From assembly GCA_902489275.1 (NCBI GenBank), contig CABTZK010000004.1, positions 62,001 to 126,000 on the forward strand: a stretch of 64,000 nucleotides of DNA. Reading direction: 5' to 3'. Made by a program: the position numbers and the translations under genes. Positions within the stretch are counted from its first letter, which is position 1. Each line of letters starts with the position of its first letter. This document shows positions 18,178 to 25,619 of the stretch, in pieces. Source of the stretch: an uncultured Porphyromonadaceae bacterium. Its GTDB lineage: Bacteria > Bacteroidota > Bacteroidia > Bacteroidales > Muribaculaceae. A model generated the notes under the pieces. It had not been told where the DNA came from. It did not search any database and was given only the letters and a program-made list of their open reading frames with translations.

Positions 18178-19712
18178 GAAGTCTTCTCCTGGCGCTATCG
18201 CTCGCGCTCCTGGCGGCTTCACCAGCCCTGGCCGAGCGCGACCTTGACGCGGCGCGAGCCCTGGCCGAGCGCATCTCGCCTCAACTCTCGGCAAAGGTGC
18301 TATTCAAGAAAATCACATCGGCCAATGGCAAGGATGTGTATTCCCTCGCCAACAACGGCCAGCACGTTGAAATTGGCGGAAACAATGCCAACTCCATGGC
18401 CGTGGGGCTGAACCGCTACCTTAAGAAATACTGCAACGTCACGGTTTCGTGGTTTGATGATGTGGTCGTGACCATGCCGCCTGCCATGCCCATGGTCGAT
18501 TTCCCCGAAACGGTTGAAGCCCTTGTGCCACAGCGGTTTTTCATCACTTCTTGCAAGATCGACTGCGTCATGCCATTCTGGCAATGGAACGATTGGGAAC
18601 ACTTCATCGACTGGATGGCGCTCAACGGCATCAATCGGCCGCCGGTCGCCGCCGGGCAAGGACCATTGCAAGAACAAATCATCGCGCGCGAGCGCGCATT
18701 GAACATGCGTGTCCTGCCACCTGCCGCCACTGGGCACAAGGCAACCACAGCCATCACTTGCCACGATAGCGAGCGCACGTTCTGGTACAACTTGGGGAAC
18801 GTTGAAAGCCTTCAAGTCAACCCTAAGGAGGTGGGAGAACAGCTTGACCGCGCTTTGAGCGCAAGGGAAAATCACCTCACGGGCATCGGCCTGACTTTAG
18901 AGCGGCTTGACCTCCAGCAATTTCCCTGCGAGTACCTCTTTGAAAAAGCCTGGAACCTGCAAAGAAACCTGACCGAAACCGCCAATGAAATCGCCGATCG
19001 CCACGCGGGAAAGGCCATCGTCTCGGTGCGCGACGCTTGGAACATCTTGCTCAACGAGGCGCTCACTGCCCCATCAAGCCCCCACGCTTGCCCGCCCCAC
19101 ATGGCTTATCCCGCGCTTGGCCAGCGCGACACCACGCGCCACAACATGCCTGCCCTCGTCAGCGCCTGGCACAACTTGCTCATGCAACGCGAGGTCACAA
19201 CCGATGCCATGACTGTCGACTTAGTGTGGGTGGGGCGGCAATTGTTAGGCGACTTGTTCGGCTACGAGAAGCAACTCTTCGACAAGGCCTACTATGCCCG
19301 CGACCTCCAGGAAATGCACCGCCGTGCCTTCCTCATGACCAGTATCTTGGCCGACATCGACCTGCTCAATGCCCAGCATCCTCATAGCACCCTTCACCAC
19401 TGGTTGCAGCAAGCCCGAGACTTCAAGACTGCTCCAGCCAGCCGCAACTGGAGCGGGGTCATCCTGGGCTACTATGCCCAGCGGTGGTACTGCTACATCG
19501 ACGAGGCCACGCGCGCCGTGCAAGCAGGCCGGGACTTCGACGCGGCATCCTGCAACGCGGCCATCAGCCACATTCAGCAAGCGTGGTCCGACCCGTCGCT
19601 TCAGCATGACGAGCCGAGAGACTATCCGCGCGACGTGCTCTTGACCTGCGAGGTCATTGCCCACAAGTATGCCCAGGAAATGCACAACTGCGCCTCCTCG
19701 GCCGGCAACTGA
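18174..19712 (+). CDS. GH89 (alpha-N-acetylglucosaminidase)-like exported protein with a collapsed catalytic domain
   Basis: The 512-residue product has a signal peptide (MRSLLLALSLALLAASPALA) and the NAGLU N-terminal domain. It then has the conserved PFWQWNDWEHFIDWMALNGIN at the barrel entrance and a C-terminal helical domain (LADIDLLNAQ, ARDFKTAPASRNWSGVILGYYAQRW). Active GH89 enzymes are about 720-750 residues. Here the barrel section between the WMALNGIN region and the nucleophile region is reduced to roughly 100 residues. The DTFNE-like motif with the acid/base Glu is missing, while GIGLTLER may keep the second Glu. It is read in one frame without stops. An inactive glycan-binding derivative is likely (inference). 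It overlaps the glycerate kinase stop by 4 bases. Confidence 0.8.
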   Translation: MRSLLLALSLALLAASPALAERDLDAARALAERISPQLSAKVLFKKITSANGKDVYSLANNGQHVEIGGNNANSMAVGLNRYLKKYCNVTVSWFDDVVVTMPPAMPMVDFPETVEALVPQRFFITSCKIDCVMPFWQWNDWEHFIDWMALNGINRPPVAAGQGPLQEQIIARERALNMRVLPPAATGHKATTAITCHDSERTFWYNLGNVESLQVNPKEVGEQLDRALSARENHLTGIGLTLERLDLQQFPCEYLFEKAWNLQRNLTETANEIADRHAGKAIVSVRDAWNILLNEALTAPSSPHACPPHMAYPALGQRDTTRHNMPALVSAWHNLLMQREVTTDAMTVDLVWVGRQLLGDLFGYEKQLFDKAYYARDLQEMHRRAFLMTSILADIDLLNAQHPHSTLHHWLQQARDFKTAPASRNWSGVILGYYAQRWYCYIDEATRAVQAGRDFDAASCNAAISHIQQAWSDPSLQHDEPRDYPRDVLLTCEVIAHKYAQEMHNCASSAGN

Positions 19713-19755
19713 AAAAAGAATGTGGCGAGCGCTTTCTATTGTCCGCTAAATTTCA

Positions 19756-19763
19756 TACCTTTG
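19756..19763 (+). promoter_or_regulatory. Bacteroidetes -7 box (TACCTTTG) for the EamA transporter
   Basis: TACCTTTG lies 62 bases before the GTG start at 19825. Confidence 0.55.
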
Positions 19764-19824
19764 CAAACCCTTTGATTTTAAACCCCAAAATGCACAATTA
19801 ATACGCCATTATAGACCCATCAAC

Positions 19825-20730
19825 GTGGAAACAAAAAATAAGACAGCAGGTTTCATTTATGCGATCATCTCGGCCATCACTTTCGGATTGATGCCCTTGT
19901 TTTCTGTGCCCGTGCTCAAAGCTGGCATGGAAACCCCGTCGATACTCATCTATCGTTTTGGATTTGGAGCGCTGTTCATCTTGCTCACCATGATGCTGCT
20001 CAAAATCAGTCCGAAAATCAACTTCTCCCAATGCTGGAGGCTCTTGGTGCTGGCGCTTTTTAGCGATGTCTCTGGCATCTGCACCATCATGGGCTATGAC
20101 CACATGGCCAGCGGGCCGGCAGCCACCATTCTTTTCTCCTATCCCGTGTTTACTTGCCTGATCATGATGATTTTCTTCAACGAGAAACCCACGTTGCGCA
20201 TGGTGCTGGCCATTGTGCTGGCCATTGCTGGCGTGGCAGGCCTGTCGGGGATGTTCAGCCTGGGCAAGGGCGACATTTCCTGGCTGGGTACCGTCCTGGA
20301 ACTGGGTGCAGGCCTCACCTACGCCATCTACCTGGTGCTGGTGCCCTCGGCCGAGCTGGGCGAGGACATGACAGGGCTCAAACTGACTTTCTACGTGTTT
20401 CTGTTTGGCGCCATCATGCTGCTGCCTTACGCCATGCTCACGGGACCCGGCTTTCAATGGCCAGTCAATCATGGAACGCACGCGTTTGACTGGGAAATCA
20501 TGGGCTCGCTCGTGATGCTGGCCCTCATCCCTACCGCCGTGTCGAACTACACCGCCGTCCTGGCCCTGCAAGAGGTGGGCAGCACGTTGACCTCCATCAT
20601 GGGCGCATTTGAGCCCCTCACCGCCATCACGGTGGGTATCATCGTGTTCAGCGAGCCTTTCACGCCAGTAGTTGCCGTGAGCGCAGTGCTCATCATCATT
20701 GCCGTCACCCTTCTTGTCCTCAAGAAATAA
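19825..20730 (+). CDS. EamA/DMT superfamily transporter
   Basis: The 301-residue protein has ten hydrophobic segments arranged as two five-helix EamA repeats (for example GFIYAIISAITFGLMPLFSVPV and LSPELG-type loops between repeats). It starts at GTG (METKNKTAGF), since no in-frame ATG precedes the first helix. DMT proteins export amino acids, metabolites or drugs across the inner membrane; the substrate is unknown. It is monocistronic, with its own promoter and a convergent terminator at 20768. Confidence 0.9.
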   Translation: METKNKTAGFIYAIISAITFGLMPLFSVPVLKAGMETPSILIYRFGFGALFILLTMMLLKISPKINFSQCWRLLVLALFSDVSGICTIMGYDHMASGPAATILFSYPVFTCLIMMIFFNEKPTLRMVLAIVLAIAGVAGLSGMFSLGKGDISWLGTVLELGAGLTYAIYLVLVPSAELGEDMTGLKLTFYVFLFGAIMLLPYAMLTGPGFQWPVNHGTHAFDWEIMGSLVMLALIPTAVSNYTAVLALQEVGSTLTSIMGAFEPLTAITVGIIVFSEPFTPVVAVSAVLIIIAVTLLVLKK

Positions 20731-20767
20731 GTTCCTTTCATCCCCCCCCCACACAGCACACAAAAAT

Positions 20768-20805
20768 GGGGAGCGCTTGCCTTGTTCATTTGCAAGCGGC
20801 TCCCC
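20768..20805. terminator. Bidirectional hairpin terminator between the EamA gene and the calycin operon
   Basis: Bases 20768-20780 pair with 20792-20805 around an 11-base loop, with a single bulge (GGGGAGC with GCTCCCC). The hairpin sits between convergent genes. Confidence 0.65.
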
Positions 20806-20841
20806 TTATTCGTGCCGTGGATGGCTGCTGACAGCGGCGGT

Positions 20842-21384
20842 TTAGTTGCCGGCCAGAATCTGCTCGATGAGCACGGTCACATCGGTCACGTTGACGGTGC
20901 CATCGGCATTGAGGTCTCCTTTCAACCCGGCAGGCGCAGTGCCGAAGAAGTGAACCTGGATGTTTTGCTCTAACGTGGCCATGTAGATGCTAATCTTGAC
21001 ATCAAGCGCATCGCCGACAAAGCTCGCGCTCAACTTGACGGGAACCGCCCCCAGCATTGGGCCCACCCACGTGTCGATGCTCGGGTCGTCACCGTTGGTG
21101 ATTTCCACGTCCTGCTCGGCCGTGATCACGCTGTAGCCGTAGAGGGGCGATGCAGTGAGGCTGTCGAGTACGATGTTGCCGATGCCCATTTTGTCCTCTC
21201 CTGCCTGAAAGATGAAATTCTTGAGGATAAACTTGTAGCCGCTGTCGTTTTGCTCCAGCGTGATGTTGGCCTCTTGTTGCGAAGCCTCGCCATTGACGGT
21301 TACGGTAAGTTGGCCATCATAGTTCGTGGCCATGGCAGCCAGCGTGCACAGCATCACTGCCACTAAGGTTGAAATCTTCTTCAT
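20842..21384 (-). CDS. Exported calycin-like domain protein with C-terminal dockerin-like repeat
   Basis: The 180-residue protein starts MKKISTLVAVMLCTLAAMA (signal peptide), then a calycin-like beta-barrel domain (YDGQLTVTVNGEASQQEANITLEQ, typical of the small Bacteroidales calycin-like family). It ends with one dockerin-type calcium loop, GDLNADGTVNVTDVTVLIEQI. It is the last gene of a four-gene operon, 17 bases after the longer calycin-PCMD-dockerin protein. It is likely secreted or surface-displayed. The dockerin-like end could bind a cohesin or act as a stability tag; no cohesin is seen in the window. Confidence 0.85.
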   Translation of the reverse strand: MKKISTLVAVMLCTLAAMATNYDGQLTVTVNGEASQQEANITLEQNDSGYKFILKNFIFQAGEDKMGIGNIVLDSLTASPLYGYSVITAEQDVEITNGDDPSIDTWVGPMLGAVPVKLSASFVGDALDVKISIYMATLEQNIQVHFFGTAPAGLKGDLNADGTVNVTDVTVLIEQILAGN

Positions 21385-21401
21385 GTCTCTGTTTTTTGTA
21401 T

Positions 21402-22853
21402 CTATTTCGATGGATTAAGAATGATATTGATAAGTTCGTTCAAATCGGCCACGTCGATAGCACCGTCGCCATTCAAGTCGCACAGGCTGTCCTGAAGTGA
21501 GGTCTCGCTCCCCAGGATTTTGTTCACTAAGGCCGTCACATCGGTCTCGTCGACGATGCCATCTTGGTTCAAGTCGCCATTGATCGCCGGCGACTTCTTG
21601 TTGAGAGTCACCACGTAGGTCTTAGCCGTGGCCAAGTCGCCCGAAAGGGCGTTGATCGAGGCCACATAGCCCATGTCGGTTGCCTCGACAATAATGCCCA
21701 CCACAGCCCCCACGGCATTGGCGGTCGTGACCTGGAAATTGCTTGCCGTTGGCGCTTCGCCCTCATAGCCGTCGATGGCATATTCGTCGATAGCGGGGTT
21801 AAAGCCGTCGAGCGTGCTGCCGTTCAACTTGATATCGGTCACCGATGGCGTGTTGTAGACCAACGCGAGGTCGTCCAGCCACACCTTGTCGCCCTTGCTG
21901 CCTTTCCCAGGAACGGCATTGGTAGAGGCGGTGAGCAAGATCGCCTTGACCTCGGCCGAGTTGGCCGCATAGGTCGCATAGTCGAAAGGCAAGGAGAGCT
22001 TGCTCCACTCGCACGCCGCAATTTGCCGATTGGCGGCCTTGGCAGCCACATTGGTATAAGCCTTGTCCTCGGGGTCTTGGTAAGCGGTGGCATCGGTGAG
22101 TACAGCGTTCAGCGTCGCGTATTTGTAGGTTTCCTGCGGCGTGCCTTGCTTGAATTTGAGCCACAGCGTCAGCGAGTCGGGGGCGGCCCACATTGGCGTG
22201 ACAAACAAGTCGCCGTTTTTATCAGTTTGTGTCGTGGAGTTGCTGGCATAGGTCTCGGCATGATTGGCTGGGTTGGCCGCCTGGGTGCTGCCTGCATTCA
22301 GTCTCCCGCTGGTGAGGGTGCCATTGCCCACGACACCAAACACCATCCCCGACGAGATGACGACACTGTTGCGCCCCTTGCTGCCGGGCCTCACCTCGGC
22401 GCTGCTGTCAATCTTTCCTGGGGCAAAAGCGGCTAAGCCACCCGACGCGCTCTTGAAACTGTGCCAGTAGCGAGGCTCCGGGGTCGCGCTTGTCCAGGTC
22501 TCGAAGTCGCTGTTAGGCATTTGAAACTTCGTGTCGGCATTGCTGAAGCGCATACTCTGACCCGCTGTCGCCATGTCGATGACGAGCGCGCCATTGGCGC
22601 TGTTGAGCCGCGCACTCACCTTAACGCCCTCGCGATGGGCAAACATCACGGTGACGCTGCCTGTGGTCGCTGCCGGCACGTTCTCTATGGCGGCCTCACC
22701 CAGCGAGATGGTGTAGCGCCCCGATTGCTCGGTGACTGTGGCGATGGCCTCCACCGGCTCACCGCCGTTGGTGCTCAGCAAGCCCGTGTAGGTGGTTGCC
22801 GATGCTGCGGCGCCGAGCAACGCCACAGCCGTCATCATAACAATTTTCTTCAT
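21402..22853 (-). CDS. Exported protein: calycin-like domain, PCMD domain, two dockerin-like repeats
   Basis: The 483-residue product has a signal peptide (MKKIVMMTAVALLGAAASA) and a calycin-like domain (about 22-105, YTGLLSTNGGEPVEAIATVTEQ). A PCMD-type domain follows (about 113-335, starting PNSDFETWTSATPEPRYWHSF and ending KGDKVWLDDLALVY). Then comes a small beta domain (about 337-415) and two calcium-loop repeats, GDLNQDGIVDETDVTALVNKI and DLNGDGAIDVADLNELINII. PCMD means putative carbohydrate metabolism domain; its function is not established. The gene lies between an outer-membrane barrel and a smaller relative with the same calycin and dockerin ends. Confidence 0.87.
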   Translation of the reverse strand: MKKIVMMTAVALLGAAASATTYTGLLSTNGGEPVEAIATVTEQSGRYTISLGEAAIENVPAATTGSVTVMFAHREGVKVSARLNSANGALVIDMATAGQSMRFSNADTKFQMPNSDFETWTSATPEPRYWHSFKSASGGLAAFAPGKIDSSAEVRPGSKGRNSVVISSGMVFGVVGNGTLTSGRLNAGSTQAANPANHAETYASNSTTQTDKNGDLFVTPMWAAPDSLTLWLKFKQGTPQETYKYATLNAVLTDATAYQDPEDKAYTNVAAKAANRQIAACEWSKLSLPFDYATYAANSAEVKAILLTASTNAVPGKGSKGDKVWLDDLALVYNTPSVTDIKLNGSTLDGFNPAIDEYAIDGYEGEAPTASNFQVTTANAVGAVVGIIVEATDMGYVASINALSGDLATAKTYVVTLNKKSPAINGDLNQDGIVDETDVTALVNKILGSETSLQDSLCDLNGDGAIDVADLNELINIILNPSK

Positions 22854-22888
22854 CGTCTTTCAACTTTTATGATCGTGTTTTTAGCCTA

Positions 22889-23665
22889 TTATTTTAACTT
22901 GTAGGAAAGGCCGAATTGGCCATAGACGGGATGAAGCGTCTGCCCCATGGCCGTGAAGCCGCTCTTGAAGATGCCGTTGAAGCCCAATGTGAAATGGGCA
23001 AACGCCCCCATCCTGTTGCTAAAGTGCCAGGATGCTCCCATGGCGATTCCCATTTGGACGCGGCGCATATCGGCAGAGAAGTCGTAGTTGCCTCGCTCGG
23101 TCTTGGTCTCGCCCATTTCCACTTTAGGGCCTGTGGGGTCGCCCACGCGCAAGTAGCCGTTGTGCGCCCAGCCATGGAAGTCACGGCTGGTGAGAAAACT
23201 GATATAGGGCCCGGTTTCGAGAAACACCCGGTCGCTCACGTGGTAGGCGAGGAGCACGGGCACGGTCACCATCCATTGTGTGACCTGCACATTCACATCG
23301 CCCACAAACACGCCCTCCAGCACCTCGCCGCCGCGCTCCACCGTCTCGTGATGATTCTTGACCTTAGAGTCAAGGCTCATGCCCTTGTTCTCGAATTGGA
23401 GGGCAGCTTTCAGCACCCATGGGGAGCCTTCGACCGGTTTCTCCATTTCCACCCCCGCAATGAAGTTGGGCGTAAATTTGAACTCGTTCAGCCCGCGAAT
23501 GCTGGCAGGAATGTGCAACGGCATCGTGCCGCCAAGCTCATAGCCCAAAATCGCGCGATAGGTCACGTTTTGCAATACTCTGTCTCGCCAAAGTCCATGC
23601 TTTCCTGCGGCAGAAGTGGCCGACAAGAGCGCTAAGGCGAGTATCCATATCTTTGTTTTCATCAT
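22889..23665 (-). CDS. Outer-membrane beta-barrel protein (porin/PorT-like family)
   Basis: The start was set at MMKTKIWILALALLSATSAAG (ATG at 23665), which begins 2 bases after the stop of the upstream PCMD lipoprotein; the longer frame would overlap it. The 258-residue product has a signal peptide and alternating beta strands, with YRAILGYELGGTMP, PWVLKAALQFENKGMSLD and the C-terminal YGQFGLSYKLK typical of small outer-membrane barrels. It is the second gene of the PCMD operon. A role in anchoring or exporting its PCMD neighbours is inferred from context only. Confidence 0.87.
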   Translation of the reverse strand: MMKTKIWILALALLSATSAAGKHGLWRDRVLQNVTYRAILGYELGGTMPLHIPASIRGLNEFKFTPNFIAGVEMEKPVEGSPWVLKAALQFENKGMSLDSKVKNHHETVERGGEVLEGVFVGDVNVQVTQWMVTVPVLLAYHVSDRVFLETGPYISFLTSRDFHGWAHNGYLRVGDPTGPKVEMGETKTERGNYDFSADMRRVQMGIAMGASWHFSNRMGAFAHFTLGFNGIFKSGFTAMGQTLHPVYGQFGLSYKLK

Positions 23666-23667
23666 GC

Positions 23668-24819
23668 TTATTCCTCTTTCGTGCAAATCAGCCGCACCCG
23701 GTCAATCATCAGCTCACTGTCTACAGCGCCCTCAAAATAAGCGCCCCCCGCACTCGACGAGAACACGATAGTGAGGCTATAGCCCAAGTTTTCCAGCAAG
23801 GCCTTGTCGATTTCGGCCGCGTAGGCAAACGTCATCTCAAAGTAAGTCCAGGTGTCTGTTGGCGGAATGGGCGAGAACCGGGCGCGGCCCACAATATGCG
23901 GGCTGGTGGTCACGTCGTCGCCATGCAGCACCAGGGCGTTGCCCTGGGCATCATGGTTGAGGTAGAACACCGCGTACACCGAAGCGCTGTCTACCCTATT
24001 GGGGATTTCCTGGCCATTCTTGTCGCAATATTTCGAGCCGGGCTTGTACTTGTAGTAGCCCGTGATTTTCACCGGCTTTTGGCTGAATGGAAGTCCAAAC
24101 TTGGTGGCCAGCAGCGGGTTCTTCAATGCCGTAGCGACATCAAACTCGCCCATGAAAAAGTTGCCAGCAGCCAAGCGCTTCCCCGACATGACGCCAAAAG
24201 CGCCCGTGCTGCGCGTGGTCAGGCGCACGCAAGCGCCGTCATAGCCACTTGGCTCGGGAGCGGTGGGGTACTCCAAGGGCAGCGCGCTGCCCTTGCTCAG
24301 CAGGAAGCCGCCGTTGCCCGTGGCCCAAATGCGCGCCTGCGTGCCATCGTCTTGCATGCTGCTCCAAACGTAGTATTTTTGGGTTTTCGGATCAAGCTCA
24401 TAGTGTTCGAAATCATAGCAGGTGGTGTCGCTCACCGTGTGGGTGATTGGAGCGAAACAGAGGGAGTAGAGGCGATGCCACTGGCCGTCTTGCGACGTGA
24501 CACGGTACTTCACTGGCACGCCGAGTTTGAAGCTGGCGCCTGCACCCAGCGGATCGATCGTGGCTCCCGGGGTGATCTTGAACTCGGGGGTGACCGTGCT
24601 CAGGTCGGCTGTGCCACGCACGTGAAAAACGATGTCGTTGTCGGTGTACAGCACGTCACGTGCCGTGTCGGTCAAGTTGAAGAACACGCTGCCAGGGTCG
24701 CTGCAGTGAATGGTCACCCGCTCAATGTCACATTCCGCATTGAGTGGCTCTTCCTTGCAAGCCTGAAAGCTAACCAGCGCCAGCAAGCCCATCAACCCTA
24801 ATAATATCCTACTCTTCAT
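23668..24819 (-). CDS. PCMD domain lipoprotein
   Basis: The 383-residue protein begins MKSRILLGLMGLLALVSFQACKEE (lipobox Cys21). An N-terminal DUF-like beta domain (about 25-135, with ATIDPLGAGASFKLG and YRVTSQDGQWHRLYSL) precedes the PCMD domain (about 140-383). The PCMD domain has the family pattern GACVRLTTRSTGAFG, AAGNFFMGEFDV, GLPFSQKPVKITGYYKY, DTWTYFEMTF and a final MIDRVRLIC. It is the first gene of the operon, with its own TAAATTTG promoter. It is probably outer-membrane anchored. The function is unproven; a surface carbohydrate role is suggested only by the family name. Confidence 0.9.
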   Translation of the reverse strand: MKSRILLGLMGLLALVSFQACKEEPLNAECDIERVTIHCSDPGSVFFNLTDTARDVLYTDNDIVFHVRGTADLSTVTPEFKITPGATIDPLGAGASFKLGVPVKYRVTSQDGQWHRLYSLCFAPITHTVSDTTCYDFEHYELDPKTQKYYVWSSMQDDGTQARIWATGNGGFLLSKGSALPLEYPTAPEPSGYDGACVRLTTRSTGAFGVMSGKRLAAGNFFMGEFDVATALKNPLLATKFGLPFSQKPVKITGYYKYKPGSKYCDKNGQEIPNRVDSASVYAVFYLNHDAQGNALVLHGDDVTTSPHIVGRARFSPIPPTDTWTYFEMTFAYAAEIDKALLENLGYSLTIVFSSSAGGAYFEGAVDSELMIDRVRLICTKEE

Positions 24820-24862
24820 GACTCAAAAGTTTTTCAGAAGGAATCATCCCCCTATAAAATCG

Positions 24863-24870
24863 CAAATTTA
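24863..24870 (-). promoter_or_regulatory. Bacteroidetes -7 box (TAAATTTG) for the PCMD operon
   Basis: Minus-strand TAAATTTG lies 43 bases upstream of the ATG at 24819. Confidence 0.55.
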
Positions 24871-25000
24871 TCAATAATTTTGCGAAAAAGCAGCATGTTC
24901 TCCTCATTTTATCAAAAGATCATGTTCAAAGCACTGATTTGTAGCGTCTTCTTGTTGCTCGTATGACTTGTTGACTGCCGATAAAGCATGCCGTTGCATG

Positions 25001-25090
25001 TTAATACGCTCTCCAGTTTCTCAATTTTCTGCCGGTCACCACCATGTTGAACTGCGGTTTCTTTTGATATGCTGGTTTCTTCTTTGCCAT
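25001..25090 (-). CDS. Possible leaderless mini-gene, 29 residues, basic
   Basis: A 29-codon frame (ATG at 25090, TAA at 25001) encodes a Lys/Arg-rich peptide beginning MAKKKPAYQKKPQF and ending LRNWRAY. A TACCTTTG box ends 4 bases before the ATG, so the transcript would begin at or next to the start codon. This arrangement is the only reason to believe it; an overlapping 61-codon frame on the same strand (24912-25097) starts inside or at the promoter and is less likely. No relatives are recognised. The downstream PCMD operon has a separate promoter. Confidence 0.33.
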   Translation of the reverse strand: MAKKKPAYQKKPQFNMVVTGRKLRNWRAY

Positions 25091-25094
25091 ATTG

Positions 25095-25102
25095 CAAAGG
25101 TA
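25095..25102 (-). promoter_or_regulatory. Bacteroidetes -7 box (TACCTTTG), minus strand
   Basis: TACCTTTG lies 4 bases from the ATG of the 29-codon frame. It is divergent to the ncRNA promoter about 150 bases away. Confidence 0.5.
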
Positions 25103-25224
25103 ATTATCATTAAGTGCCAATCATGTTAAATGGGAAAAATTGAAAAATGGTTATTAAAATCGGTCTATTTATGAAAAAATATCGATTTTTGTGACAAAAA
25201 AGTAATATTTTCATGCAATAAGTC

Positions 25225-25254
25225 TTGCAAAGTCAAAAAAAATGTGTATCTTTG
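25225..25254 (+). promoter_or_regulatory. Consensus Bacteroidetes promoter for a candidate RNA gene
   Basis: TTG at 25225-25227 and TATCTTTG at 25247-25254 are separated by 19 bases, the ideal spacing for the Bacteroidetes sigma factor. No protein-coding gene follows on the plus strand; a structured region and terminator do. Confidence 0.7.
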
Positions 25255-25258
25255 CAAC

Positions 25259-25506
25259 AGTTATTCGTCACAACATTTCCAAAAAAGACATCATAAAGAC
25301 ATCATTTGTTATTTTTTGTCTCACAAGCGCGAGACGAGGCTGGTTAAAAAAAGAATTGTGACGCGACATGCAAAAGTAATGATATGCGCAGGCCTGGATT
25401 GACACCTGCACGCTTGTCTACAGTTGAAAAAAGATTAAAAAATAGTTGTTTTATAGATAATTGTGTATTTAAGGAAATGGGAAAGTCGTGAGACTATCCC
25501 TTTTTT
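25259..25506 (+). ncRNA. Candidate structured non-coding RNA, about 248 nt
   Basis: The segment begins at a consensus promoter and ends at a hairpin with six T. CGTCACAA (25266-25273) pairs perfectly with TTGTGACG (25356-25363). Inside that lies a 7-bp hairpin (25316-25322 with 25331-25337) and an exact tandem repeat of an 11-mer (25284-25305, AAAGACATCAT twice). A third hairpin (25386-25392 with 25405-25413) follows. The terminator stem is 25479-25487 with 25492-25500. No long frame crosses it. It is not tRNA, SRP RNA or tmRNA by inspection. A 6S-like RNA or a regulator of the neighbouring receptor is possible but unproven. Confidence 0.5.
25479..25506 (+). terminator. Rho-independent terminator of the candidate RNA
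   Basis: A nine-base stem with one A-A mismatch has a GTGA loop and is followed by TTTTTT. Confidence 0.7.
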
Positions 25507-25546
25507 CATGCCTGCACGCCAGCTCAAAACACCTGATACGGCTCAA

Positions 25547-25583
25547 GAAAAGAGGCCCACAACCATGTGTGAGCCCCTTTTTG
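25547..25583 (-). terminator. Terminator of the TonB-dependent receptor gene
   Basis: Bases 25551-25561 pair with 25568-25578 (with mismatches or wobble pairs). On the minus strand TTTTC follows. It lies about 40 bases below the stop codon at 25620. Confidence 0.5.
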
Positions 25584-25619
25584 GAATGCCCCATCATCAC
25601 GTGGATGATGAACGCCAAG

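Noticed and set aside
24912..25097. 61-codon minus-strand frame overlapping the 29-codon frame
   Set aside because: Its start codon lies inside or at the promoter box, so it would not be transcribed from its first codon.
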